Shown here: positions 53,036 through 61,609 of the stretch, piece by piece
How positions within the stretch are numbered: the stretch's first letter is position 1
Layout: each line of letters starts with the position of its first letter
Made by a program: the position numbers and the translations under genes
Assembly: GCF_016909495.1 (NCBI RefSeq)
Contig: NZ_JAFBFW010000006.1
Location: 186,001-250,000, forward strand
Direction: 5' to 3'
From: Pantoea coffeiphila
GTDB taxonomy: Bacteria > Pseudomonadota > Gammaproteobacteria > Enterobacterales > Enterobacteriaceae
DNA length: 64,000 nucleotides
Notes under the pieces: model-generated
Told to the model about the DNA's origin: nothing
What the model saw: the letters and a program-made list of their open reading frames with translations, nothing else
The model's database searches: none

Positions 53036-53855
53036 GACCGTTCAGCCTCCTGTGGCGTGAAATCATGGAGAGGGCAACCAGTAAACAGCCGGTGGACAGC
53101 AGCAGCACAACCGCAATCGCCGAGGCCAGCGGCCAGTCAAACAGCGTGCCGACTTCACGATAGATCAGCTGCGGAACGTAGACGTTGCGTGCCCCACCGA
53201 TCACCGCCTGGGTGACGAACGAGCTGCTGGTGCTGGCAATCACCAGTATCCAGCCTGCCAGCAGACCCGGCAGCATGACGGGCAGCATCACGGTAATCAG
53301 AATGCGCCACGGACCGGCACCGGAAACCTGTGCGGCTTCGGTCAGTGAGTAAGGCGTGCGGGTCAGAATGGCAATCAGCGGCAGCAGGATCAGCGGCAGA
53401 TCGATCTGACACATCGCCATCACCAGCCCCAGCTCGGTAAACATCAGGCTGGTGGGCGTGCCGGTGATCCCCAGCGCCATCAACGCATCGCTGATCGGCC
53501 CCTGGCGGCCCAGGATGACGATCCACGCGAATGTACGCACCACGTTGCTGGTCAGCATCGGGATTAGCGTCAGGAAGATAATCATCTGCCGAATCGTGCG
53601 CCCGCTGTGCCAGTAAAGCAGGGCAATCGGCAGGCCCAGCAGGGTGGTGCCGATGGCCGTCTCCAGCCCCAGTCGGGCGGTGTTCACCAGTACGCGAAAG
53701 TTAAAGGCATCGCCAAAAAATCGCGCGTAGTGTTCAAGGGTAAGCCCGCCGGGGTGGATAAAGCTGAATCCGATCAGTACAACGAGCGGCACGGCAAAAA
53801 ACAGCACCGACAGCACCAGCATCGGAACAATATAAGGAAAGCCGCTCTGCTTCAT
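53028..53855 (-). CDS. ABC transporter permease (PotB-like)
   Basis: 275 residues, six helices; EAA loop in LTEAAQVSGAGPWRILITVM, LPVMLPG. PotB/YdcU-type. Pairs with the PotC-like protein to form the channel. Begins 9 bp after the binding-protein stop. Confidence 0.9.
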   Translation of the reverse strand: MKQSGFPYIVPMLVLSVLFFAVPLVVLIGFSFIHPGGLTLEHYARFFGDAFNFRVLVNTARLGLETAIGTTLLGLPIALLYWHSGRTIRQMIIFLTLIPMLTSNVVRTFAWIVILGRQGPISDALMALGITGTPTSLMFTELGLVMAMCQIDLPLILLPLIAILTRTPYSLTEAAQVSGAGPWRILITVMLPVMLPGLLAGWILVIASTSSSFVTQAVIGGARNVYVPQLIYREVGTLFDWPLASAIAVVLLLSTGCLLVALSMISRHRRLNGHA

Positions 53856-53864
53856 TTCGTCACC

Positions 53865-54914
53865 TCAGCCTGCAACAAGGGTGTCAAATTCGCGTATCCA
53901 GGCATCGCGATTTTTGTTGATGCTGTCCCAGTCGGGATAGACCAGCGTTTTCAGCTGCTCGCGAGTGACATAGGCGGCGATCTCCGGCGTCAGTGCGACT
54001 TCGCTGTTGGTGGGGAACATTTCGGCCGGCGGCAGCTTGAACCGGTCTTGTGCCGCCTGCGAGATGGCGGCATCCATATAGGCATAGACCGCATCGGCAT
54101 TGCGGCTGCCGCTGGCAAGATGAATGTTGACCGGGGCGGCCGGGGAACCACTCTCCGGGTGAACAAACTCCGCGTTCATCCCCAGACTTTTCAGGCGCGC
54201 CACGTTGCCGGTACTGCACATAAACACCGCGATTTCGCCCTGCTGGAACAGCGTCATCTGATGGTTGGTGCTGTCGACGATGTTTTTCATCTGCTCGGGA
54301 TATTTGCGGAACAGGTCGAACACCGCTTTCATATCGTCCGGGCCGCTGCCGTAGAGTTTGGCGATTTCCGTGTAGGCCATCACTGCGGTGTTGGAAGCAA
54401 AACCGGTCCAGGACACCAGCCCTTTGTAAGCCGGATTTTCAAACAGATCTTTATAGCCACGCGGACGCGGCACCAAATCCGGGTTATAGGCAATACCGTT
54501 CACTTCCACCGTGACCGTAGGCCCGTACTCGCCCTGAAAATCAGGGGCGATCAGGTGCCAGTTTTTCAGCCGGGTCGGATCGATTTTCTGGATCAGATTA
54601 TTTTGTACCGCGACGGTCATCTGCCCCGGTGACATCAGCAGCGCGTCGTAGGAGGGATTTCCCCGACTCGCCATCACTTTTGCCAGCTGATCCTGCGCCA
54701 TCGCCGGGGCGATAGTCAGTCCGTAGCCCTCTTTTTGCAGCATCGGCGTGAGGACGGTGCGATAGGCATCCTCCCAGGTTCCGGGGAAGGTCGCCGCTAC
54801 CGCGCGGCCTTTATCGGCAGCCATCGCGCGCAGTGAAACGGGTAACATTGCGGCGGCGGCGGAGCCTGCCAGTAGCTGACCAAACCGACGACGACTGATT
54901 GGGAAATCTTTCAT
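53865..54914 (-). CDS. ABC transporter periplasmic substrate-binding protein with Tat signal
   Basis: 349 residues. The signal FPISRRRFGQLLAGSAAAAM has the twin-arginine motif SRRRFG, so export in folded form through Tat is expected. The mature protein (GTWEDAYRTVLTPMLQKEGY, RPRGYKDLFENPAYKGLVSW) is a PotD/IdiA-type class II binding protein for polyamines, opines or similar cationic organics. Substrate unknown. Confidence 0.88.
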   Translation of the reverse strand: MKDFPISRRRFGQLLAGSAAAAMLPVSLRAMAADKGRAVAATFPGTWEDAYRTVLTPMLQKEGYGLTIAPAMAQDQLAKVMASRGNPSYDALLMSPGQMTVAVQNNLIQKIDPTRLKNWHLIAPDFQGEYGPTVTVEVNGIAYNPDLVPRPRGYKDLFENPAYKGLVSWTGFASNTAVMAYTEIAKLYGSGPDDMKAVFDLFRKYPEQMKNIVDSTNHQMTLFQQGEIAVFMCSTGNVARLKSLGMNAEFVHPESGSPAAPVNIHLASGSRNADAVYAYMDAAISQAAQDRFKLPPAEMFPTNSEVALTPEIAAYVTREQLKTLVYPDWDSINKNRDAWIREFDTLVAG

Positions 54915-54937
54915 GGTGTTGACCTCAGGTTAAGCAT

Positions 54938-56044
54938 TCAGGGTTGCGGTTCAGCCGGGAAGGCGTGACAGCGTGTGGTATCAATGTCGGCAAAGAGTGA
55001 CGTGCCGGGTAACGGGGCCGCTGTGCCGGGGCGGCGGACCTCAGAGGCGCGCAGGCTGCTGCCGCAGTCCAGTTTCAGTTCATGAAGCAGCACCGGGCCG
55101 AGCGGCACGGAAACGGTGACCGTCACCTTCTGGCTGTTCTCGCCGGGCTGAGGTAGCAGACGCACTTCCTCCGGACGACAGGTCAGGGTCACTTTTGATC
55201 CAGGGGTAAAGCTGAGACGGCGCGGCAGGCGCAGCGTGGTATTGTCCGCCAGGCCGACCAGCGTGGTGTCATCGTCAAAACGCAGTACGGTGGCAGGCAG
55301 CTGATTGGCCTGGCCAATAAAAGTATTCACAAACAGCGAGCGCGGCCGGTCGTAAACAGCCATGGGCGTATCGATCTGCTCAACGTGGCCTTTGTTCATC
55401 AGCACCAGGCGATTGGCCAGACTCTGCGCCTCTTCCTGGTCGTGGGTGACGATCAGCGTGGTAATACCCAGCGTTTTTTGCAGATGCAGCAGCTCCACCT
55501 GTAAATCAAAGCGCAGGGCGCGATCCAGTGCGCCAAACGGTTCATCGAGCAGAAGCAGAGAAGGGCGACCGGCAATCGCACGAGCAACCGCCACCCGCTG
55601 CTGCTGGCCACCCGACAGTTCACGCGGCAGACGATTGCCGAATTCACCGAGGCGCACCATCGCCAGCATCTCTTCAACCCGCTTCTGTCGTGCCGGGCGG
55701 GAAATCTGCTGACACGCCAGCGGATAGGCAATATTTTCCGCAACGGTCAGGTGCGGGAACAGCGCATAGTTCTGGAAAACCATACCGATGCCGCGCGCTC
55801 TGGCGGATAACGACGCAAGATCGTCATCCCCCAACACGATTTTTCCTGCCTTAGGCTGGATCAGTCCGGCGATCGCCCGCAGCACCGTTGATTTGCCGCA
55901 GCCGCTTGGCCCTAAAAGCGCAACGACTTCTCCGGGTTCGATAGTGAAGGAGATATCGTTTATCGCATTACTGCCGCCGTAGCTGTGAGTCAGGCCCTGC
56001 ACGCTCAGGCGCTTGCGTAAGGACATGGATTGCATTTCTGCCAT
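54938..56044 (-). CDS. ABC transporter ATP-binding protein (PotA/FbpC-like)
   Basis: 368 residues. Walker A LLGPSGCGKSTVL near residue 43, signature LSGGQQQRVAVARA, Walker B LLLLDEPFGALDRAL, switch His in LIVTHDQEEAQ, and a C-terminal TOBE domain (VTLTCRPEEVRLL). First gene of a six-gene operon (ATPase, binding protein, two permeases, M24 hydrolase, flavin reductase). GGGAAGCACT precedes the ATG. A sigma-54-type promoter lies 57-72 bp upstream. Confidence 0.9.
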   Translation of the reverse strand: MAEMQSMSLRKRLSVQGLTHSYGGSNAINDISFTIEPGEVVALLGPSGCGKSTVLRAIAGLIQPKAGKIVLGDDDLASLSARARGIGMVFQNYALFPHLTVAENIAYPLACQQISRPARQKRVEEMLAMVRLGEFGNRLPRELSGGQQQRVAVARAIAGRPSLLLLDEPFGALDRALRFDLQVELLHLQKTLGITTLIVTHDQEEAQSLANRLVLMNKGHVEQIDTPMAVYDRPRSLFVNTFIGQANQLPATVLRFDDDTTLVGLADNTTLRLPRRLSFTPGSKVTLTCRPEEVRLLPQPGENSQKVTVTVSVPLGPVLLHELKLDCGSSLRASEVRRPGTAAPLPGTSLFADIDTTRCHAFPAEPQP

Positions 56045-56100
56045 AGTGCTTCCCAGGTTGAAGGTGCTGAAAAAAGCCAGGAACGATGTATCAGGGAGAT

Positions 56101-56116
56101 AGCAAGCGATGTGCCA
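56101..56116 (-). promoter_or_regulatory. Sigma-54 (-24/-12) promoter of the ABC-transporter operon
   Basis: On the - strand TGGCAC-ATCGC-TTGCT: an exact TGGCAC-N5-TTGCW match with GG and GC ten bases apart. Transcription would begin near 56089, giving a leader of about 45 nt before the ATG at 56044. Such promoters need an enhancer-binding protein bound upstream. Confidence 0.8.
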
Positions 56117-56255
56117 GATTGAATGAAAGAATGAGTTTTGTTTTTAAAATCATGAAATTAAATGAAAATAAATTTAAAATATAAATTCGCACAAAGTTTC
56201 GCATAAATGTGAATCTTTAATTAATCCTGTTTTGACTCATCAATGCTGTTCACGG

Positions 56256-56284
56256 TGGTGCAAAATCATCCTCATATTGGTGCA
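56256..56284. promoter_or_regulatory. Two TGGTGCA half-sites 22 bp apart, NtrC-like enhancer candidate
   Basis: TGGTGCA at 56256-56262 and again at 56278-56284, two helical turns apart. TGGTGCA is the NtrC half-site (consensus TGCACCA-N3-TGGTGCA). The left arms are poor, so these are half or weak sites. They lie between the two divergent sigma-54 promoters, about 140 bp and 230 bp from them, within enhancer range of both. The rest of the 522-bp gap is AT-rich and holds no gene. Confidence 0.45.
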
Positions 56285-56511
56285 TTCGTATGCGCTTAGG
56301 GAGAGCGGCCGGAAGAAGTAAGAGCTGTAAAATCTGGCGGTTGTGATGAATTATTAAATTAAATCATTGAGATAGATGCATGTCTTGCTTTTCACTGTCA
56401 TTAATATCTATGTAACCAAAATTAATAATTAACTTTCGAATATAGTTAAAACAAAATTTAATTATATAAATTTTATTTAAAATCAGTTTATTAGGTTGGT
56501 TTTTCCTTTTA

Positions 56512-56527
56512 TGGCACATGATTTGCA
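56512..56527 (+). promoter_or_regulatory. Sigma-54 (-24/-12) promoter of the isomerase-GntR-LysR operon
   Basis: TGGCAC-ATGAT-TTGCA, an exact match to TGGCAC-N5-TTGCW with GG-N10-GC spacing. Predicted start near 56538, 29 bp before the GTG start at 56567. Mirror-placed to the sigma-54 promoter at 56101-56116 on the other strand. Confidence 0.8.
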
Positions 56528-56566
56528 CTCTCTCTGAGCGTTGCTAACTATCAAAAGGAAAGAGTC

Positions 56567-57670
56567 GTGAGATTAGGTATCGATGGGTTGAAGCTGCCCG
56601 AAGTGAAAAAGCGCGGCGCGCTGGCCAGTCTGGATCATGTCAAGTCTCTGGGGCTGGGCGGGGTCTTCTTCAGTACGCTGCTGGATATGAGCCCTACGCT
56701 GGATCGCGGTGCGCTGCGGGAACTGCGCAGCAGGGCCGACGAGCTGGATCTTTACCTGGAAGCCGGACTCGGAAAAATTAATCCGTTCTGCAATGCCGAA
56801 GTGCCTGAACTGCGTGCCGCAGGCGGCGGTGACATTATTGCAGGCCTGAGCCGGATGATTGAGGCCGGCGCTGAAATTGGCTGCCGTGAACTGTGGGTTT
56901 CCACCGGGAACTTTAAACCGCAGTTTACCGGGCGCTTTGCGGTTGATCGCTTCCGCACCGACGTCAGCTGGGAAGATCAGCTGCTGGCCACGGAGAAAGT
57001 GCTGCGTTTGCTGGCTCCCGTGGCGCGGGCGCACGGTGTGCATATGAATATCGAAACCCATGACGAGATTACCTCATTTGAGATCCTGCGATTGATCGAG
57101 GCAGTAGGTGAGGATTGCGTTGGCGTAGTGCTCGACACCGCGAACATGCTGCAGCGGGGCGAACATCCGCTGCTGGCGGCACGCAGGCTGGCACCCTGGG
57201 TACGGCAAACCCACATTAAGGACGCCTACGTTGGCCGCGCGCCGGGCGGGCTGGACTTCCAGCCGCGCCCATGCGGTAGCGGTATCGTGGATTTTTCCCC
57301 GATTCTGGCCCTGCTGGCCGGGGTGAATCCGCAGATTAATCTGTCGCTTGAAATTGCTCAGTCCTGCGAGGATAAGCCGCGCCAGGCCTGGCCACGGCAG
57401 TGTATTCAGATAGACGATCCGCTGTGGCGTGCAGGCCATCCGGACCTCAACGAACAGGAGCTGGATGCCTATTTCACCCTGCTGGATGCCTTTGAGCAGC
57501 GGGTTGCCGCCGGAGAGATTGCCGACTGGGAGAGCTATGAACGCGCGCACTATGGCTATCCCAGCTATCAGCATCAACCCTACGGTTACACGCAGACCGT
57601 AGGCTTTATTCAGCAATCCGCCGATCATATCCGCGCACTCTGCGCTGCACAGGGCATCGATTTAAGGTAA
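56567..57670 (+). CDS. Sugar phosphate isomerase/epimerase-like TIM barrel protein
   Basis: 367 residues, GTG start after AAAAGGAAAGAGTC. AP-endonuclease-2-type TIM barrel with metal-site residues in the strand ends: YLEAGLGKINPF, NIETHDEITSFE (Glu, His, Asp), VVLDTANML, THIKDAY and NLSLEIAQS. Members include xylose-isomerase-like epimerases and inosose dehydratases. Substrate unknown. First gene of a sigma-54-driven unit with GntR and LysR regulators, divergent from the ABC/M24 operon, so it may act on the same imported compound. Confidence 0.85.
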   Translation: MRLGIDGLKLPEVKKRGALASLDHVKSLGLGGVFFSTLLDMSPTLDRGALRELRSRADELDLYLEAGLGKINPFCNAEVPELRAAGGGDIIAGLSRMIEAGAEIGCRELWVSTGNFKPQFTGRFAVDRFRTDVSWEDQLLATEKVLRLLAPVARAHGVHMNIETHDEITSFEILRLIEAVGEDCVGVVLDTANMLQRGEHPLLAARRLAPWVRQTHIKDAYVGRAPGGLDFQPRPCGSGIVDFSPILALLAGVNPQINLSLEIAQSCEDKPRQAWPRQCIQIDDPLWRAGHPDLNEQELDAYFTLLDAFEQRVAAGEIADWESYERAHYGYPSYQHQPYGYTQTVGFIQQSADHIRALCAAQGIDLR

Positions 57671-57742
57671 AAGTTGCGCAGGAATTTAATTACAGAGATA
57701 GTGAAGCAACCGTCTGAATTCAGGTGTGAACAGGGAGAAAAC

Positions 57743-58468
57743 ATGAAAAAGCCGCGCGGCCGTCCTGCGGCAGCCGATAAAAGCGCCGACAGCCATGATG
57801 ATGTCTCTGAGCGGATACGCATTACGCTGGCGAAAGCCATCAGCGAGGGGGCATTAAAACCGGGCAGCAAAATTCTGGAAGAGGCGATTGCCGATCACTT
57901 CGGCGTCAGCCGTACCGTGGTTCGTGGTGCGCTGGGCGTACTGGAGAGCGATCACCTGCTGGAGCGCAAACGCAATCGCGGCACTTTTGTGGCTGAACCA
58001 GGCATTGAGGAAGCGCGCAGCCTGTTTGAGGCCCGCCGCAAGCTGGAAGGTATTTTACTTGAGCTGGTGGCCGCAAGAGTCACTGCTGCCGAGCTGGAAT
58101 CGCTGGAAAAACTGGCTGACGAGGAAGAACGGGTTCATCAGCACGGTGACGAGAAATCGCGTGCCGTGCAGTCCGGACAGTTCCACATCGCACTGGCGGA
58201 CCTTGCGCACAATGCGGTGCTGACTGAAGTCCTGGCGAAAATTGTTGCCCGCCTGTCGCTGGTGATGTCGCTGTATGAGGATCATCGCCATGACGACTGT
58301 GGCGCGGATCATCACCGGATGATTGTTCAGGCTCTGAAGGATAACAATCTGCAGCAGGCCCGGCAGCTGATGGAGCACCATCTGGCCGATATCGAAAGCC
58401 GCGTCAAGCTGACGACCGGGCAGGGCGATCGCCATTCGTTTATCTCCGTGCTGGAGAATTTTTCCTGA
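57743..58468 (+). CDS. GntR-family regulator, FCD subfamily
   Basis: 241 residues from ATG after GGGAGAAAAC; the frame is open further upstream without a better start. A basic N-terminal arm (KKPRGRPAAADKSADS) resembling an AT-hook precedes the winged helix (ITLAKAISEGALKPGSKILE, FGVSRTVVRGALGVLESDHL). FCD domain residues in EARRKLEGILLELV, FHIALADLAHNAVL and DHHRMIVQALKDNN. 72 bp after the isomerase gene and 3 bp before the LysR gene. Probably represses this catabolic island. Confidence 0.85.
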   Translation: MKKPRGRPAAADKSADSHDDVSERIRITLAKAISEGALKPGSKILEEAIADHFGVSRTVVRGALGVLESDHLLERKRNRGTFVAEPGIEEARSLFEARRKLEGILLELVAARVTAAELESLEKLADEEERVHQHGDEKSRAVQSGQFHIALADLAHNAVLTEVLAKIVARLSLVMSLYEDHRHDDCGADHHRMIVQALKDNNLQQARQLMEHHLADIESRVKLTTGQGDRHSFISVLENFS

Positions 58469-58471
58469 CCG

Positions 58472-59380
58472 ATGAAAATTCCTGATTTAAATCTGATTAT
58501 TGCGCTGGATGCGCTGCTGGACGAGGGTTCGGTGATTGGTGCCGCGCGCAGAATGAACCTCAGCCCGCCGGCGATGAGCCGCACCCTGACCCGTATCCGG
58601 CATCAGCTGGGCGACCCGATTCTGGTTAAGTCGGGGCGGAAAATGGTGCCCACACCCCGGGCGCTGGCGCTCAGGGACGAAGTCCATCAGGTGATGGGTG
58701 AGGCGATTCGCCTGCTTCAGCCGCAGTCGGGGGTGGATTTATCCCAGCTGGAGCGCACCTTCACGCTGCACGCCAACGATGTGTTTATCAGCGCGTTTGG
58801 CGGCGTGCTGCTCAGCCGCCTGAGGCAGGAGGCGGTCAATGTCAGCCTGCGCTTTACCCCGGAAAACGGCAGCGATGAAGACAGCCTGCGCGACGGCAAG
58901 GTGGATCTGTATATCAGCGCGATGCGACCGCTGGGTGACGATATCCACGTGCAGTCGCTGTTTTCCACCCATTTTATGGGGCTGGCGCGAGAGGATCATC
59001 CGATTTTCGCCAGCGAGATCACTCCGGAATCCTTTGCCCGCTACGAGCAGATCAGCGTGTCGCGTCGCGGGCGCGCGCGGGGGCCGATCGACAAACGCCT
59101 GGCGGAGCTGGGGCTGGTGCGCCACATCTCGCTGGTGGTGCCGACCTTCCATTCGGGAGTGTTTTCGCTGGGGAACTCCGATCTGATCCTGCCGCTGCCG
59201 GGCCACGTGGTCCGCGCGGTGCAGGAGATGGGGATTAAAACGCGGGCCTTTCCGCTGCCGGTGGAGCTGGATGCCATTCCTATCGTGCAGGCCTGGCATC
59301 CGCGATTCCAGAACGATCCCGCCCATCAGTGGCTGCGGCGGACTATTCACCAACTCTGTATTCAATCCGATGGGGCGTAA
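58472..59380 (+). CDS. LysR-family regulator, NodD/YbeF-like branch
   Basis: 302 residues. HTH LNLIIALDALLDEGSVIGAA with RRMNLSPPAMSRTLTRIRHQ; PILVKSGRKMVPTPRALALR follows. Effector domain (FTLHANDVFISAFGGVLLSR, DLYISAMRPLGDDIHVQSLF). The opening DLNLIIALDALLDEGSV is the branch that includes NodD/LeuO-type proteins. Only 3 bp after the GntR stop, so the two regulators are co-transcribed with the isomerase. Confidence 0.87.
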   Translation: MKIPDLNLIIALDALLDEGSVIGAARRMNLSPPAMSRTLTRIRHQLGDPILVKSGRKMVPTPRALALRDEVHQVMGEAIRLLQPQSGVDLSQLERTFTLHANDVFISAFGGVLLSRLRQEAVNVSLRFTPENGSDEDSLRDGKVDLYISAMRPLGDDIHVQSLFSTHFMGLAREDHPIFASEITPESFARYEQISVSRRGRARGPIDKRLAELGLVRHISLVVPTFHSGVFSLGNSDLILPLPGHVVRAVQEMGIKTRAFPLPVELDAIPIVQAWHPRFQNDPAHQWLRRTIHQLCIQSDGA

Positions 59381-59386
59381 TCTCGC

Positions 59387-59872
59387 TTAGCACGACTGCT
59401 CCGTCTCTTCGTTTTCAACCAGCACCGGACAGGCCGCGAGGTCGATCACTTCCTTAACAATGGAGTGTTCGACCCAGCGCTTCAGCGACGATAAATGCCG
59501 GTGCCCCATCACAATCAGATCGACCTTCAGCCTTGCCGCCTGCTGGATAATCACCTGCGTCGGCTCACCGCCGACGATCAGCCCGCTCACCTTGCAATTC
59601 TCCCAGCGCAGGCTGCCAACGGCCTGGTTCACCGTTTCCTGCGCGGCCTGATATTCGCGATCGGCCGGAGGGTAAATCAAACCGTCGCTGGCCTCCGTTG
59701 CATGCTGCTCCTCCAGGTAAAAATAGTTTTCCTCTGGCAGCAGATACGCGCCGTCGACCACGCACAGAATATGTATTGTTGCCGGGTGTCCGGCGGTGAC
59801 TTTACGGCTGAGCTCAATCACCGCCAGCGACTGCGGCGAACCGTCCAGCGCGACCAGTATCGTATTAAACAT
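59387..59872 (-). CDS. Universal stress protein (UspA family)
   Basis: 161 residues, one Usp domain (FNTILVALDGSPQSLAVIEL at the start, KVDLIVMGHRHLSSLKRWVE and CPVLVE at the end). The ATP-binding pattern G-2x-G-9x-G-S/T is altered: GHRHLSSLKRWVEHSIV lacks the second and third Gly, so it may be of the non-ATP-binding type. Central insertion PEENYFYLEEQHATEASDG. Convergent with the LysR gene. Confidence 0.87.
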   Translation of the reverse strand: MFNTILVALDGSPQSLAVIELSRKVTAGHPATIHILCVVDGAYLLPEENYFYLEEQHATEASDGLIYPPADREYQAAQETVNQAVGSLRWENCKVSGLIVGGEPTQVIIQQAARLKVDLIVMGHRHLSSLKRWVEHSIVKEVIDLAACPVLVENEETEQSC

Positions 59873-60052
59873 GCTGTTTCCTTCTTAGGCAGGGTTAAAG
59901 CACGCATCTTCCGGTTCTCAGGCGGGTAAATAAATGCCTCCGGGCGCATCTGACCAGTGCGCCAGACGCACGCCTCGGCTGCACACATCGCAATTCCTGT
60001 CCCTCCTGCATCTTTCTAGACTGTGCGCCTGATCGACTGGAAAGGATGAACT

Positions 60053-61600
60053 ATGCAAACACTCGCGCAACCCAAAGCTGCGCCGCCCGCGGCGGCGTTT
60101 GACCTGCGCATCATGACAGGGCTGACCGGTATTTTGCTGGCATCGCTGGTGGCCGGATTAAACGAGCACGTAACGGATATCGCCATGACCGACGTTCGCG
60201 GCGTGCTGTCGGTCAGCCACGATGAAGGCAGCTGGCTGACCACGCTGTATGAAGCTGCGCAGGTGGCGGCGATGGCGTTTGCACCGTGGTTTTCGGCCAC
60301 GCTGTCGCTGCGCCGTTTTACCCTCGGCGTGACCGCCGTGTTTATGCTGGCGGGGATGCTGTGCCCGCTGGCACCCAATCTGCCGACCCTCTACGTGCTG
60401 CGCACGATCCAGGGGCTGTTTGGCGGCTGCCTGCCGCCGATGCTGATGAGCGCGGCGCTGCGCTTTTTACCGCCGGGGATCAAGCTGTACGGCCTGGGGG
60501 CCTATGCGCTGACGGCAACGTTCGGACCGAATCTGGGCATTCCGCTGGCGGCGTTGTGGACCGAGTACACCGGCTGGCAAATGGTGTTCTGGCAAATCAT
60601 CCCGATCTGCCTGCTGGCGATGGCCGCCGTTTCCTGGGGCATTCCGCAGGACCCGCTGCGGCTGGAACGCTTCGCGCAGTTCAACTGGGTGGGTCTGCTG
60701 CTCGGACTCCCGGCCATTACCTCGCTGGTGGTGGTGCTGGAGCAGGGCACGCGGCTGGGCTGGCTGGATTCACCGTTTATCTGCCGGATGCTGCTGCTGG
60801 GGCTGACAACCCTGACGCTGTTTATGATCAACGAATGGTTCCATCCGCTGCCGTTTTTCAAAGTGCAGCAGCTGGCGCGGCGTAACTTAACCTTCTCGCT
60901 GGTTACCCTCGGCGGGGTGCTGGTTGTTCTGGTGGCGGTGCCGGGGATACCGGCTGGGTATCTGGCGGAGATCCAGGGCTACCGGCCGCTGCAAACCGTG
61001 CCGCTGGCGCTGTACGTGGCGCTGGGTCAGCTGGTTGCGCTGCCGCTGGTCTCGGCGCTGTGCAATTTCACCCGCGTTGACTGCCGCTGGGTGTTGGCCT
61101 GCGGTCTGGGTCTGATCGCCGCGACCTGCTACCTCGGCAGCGCAATGACCTCCGACTGGATACGCGACAACTTCTACGGCCTGCAAATGCTGCAAATCCT
61201 CGGGCAGCCGATGGCGGTGATACCACTACTGTTGCTGGCGACCAACGGCCTGCCCCCCGCCGAAGGGCCATTTGCTTCCGCGTGGTTTAACACCGTGAAG
61301 GGCATGGCGGCGGTGGTGGGTAGCGGCGTACTGGAAGGGTTGACCACCGCGCGTGAACATTTCCACTCCAACACGCTGGTCAATCAGTGGGGCAACAGCG
61401 GTCAGGCGCTGTCGATCCCCCCTTCTGACGGTGAAGGCCTGTCCGCGCTGGCGGAACAGATCCACGTGCAGGCGGTGGTACTGGCTTACGCCGACGTTTA
61501 TCAGGTGATGACTCTGCTGACCGCGATTCTGATTTTATTTATTCCTTTAATGGCAACCCGCGTGTATCCACCGCGACCGCTTGCCGCTTCTCATGCATAA
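60053..61600 (+). CDS. MFS multidrug efflux pump, DHA2 family (EmrB-like)
   Basis: 515 residues, about 14 membrane helices. GLTGILLASLVAGLNEHVTD is helix 1; SLRRFTLGVTAVFMLAGMLC and RTIQGLFGGCLPPMLMSAAL carry the MFS motifs. The N-terminal cytoplasmic arm and length are those of EmrB/FarB partners of a membrane-fusion protein. First gene of a tripartite operon. GGAAAGGATGAACT precedes the ATG; the 180-bp gap upstream is probably its promoter. Confidence 0.88.
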   Translation: MQTLAQPKAAPPAAAFDLRIMTGLTGILLASLVAGLNEHVTDIAMTDVRGVLSVSHDEGSWLTTLYEAAQVAAMAFAPWFSATLSLRRFTLGVTAVFMLAGMLCPLAPNLPTLYVLRTIQGLFGGCLPPMLMSAALRFLPPGIKLYGLGAYALTATFGPNLGIPLAALWTEYTGWQMVFWQIIPICLLAMAAVSWGIPQDPLRLERFAQFNWVGLLLGLPAITSLVVVLEQGTRLGWLDSPFICRMLLLGLTTLTLFMINEWFHPLPFFKVQQLARRNLTFSLVTLGGVLVVLVAVPGIPAGYLAEIQGYRPLQTVPLALYVALGQLVALPLVSALCNFTRVDCRWVLACGLGLIAATCYLGSAMTSDWIRDNFYGLQMLQILGQPMAVIPLLLLATNGLPPAEGPFASAWFNTVKGMAAVVGSGVLEGLTTAREHFHSNTLVNQWGNSGQALSIPPSDGEGLSALAEQIHVQAVVLAYADVYQVMTLLTAILILFIPLMATRVYPPRPLAASHA

Positions 61601-61609
61601 GGCTTGAAC

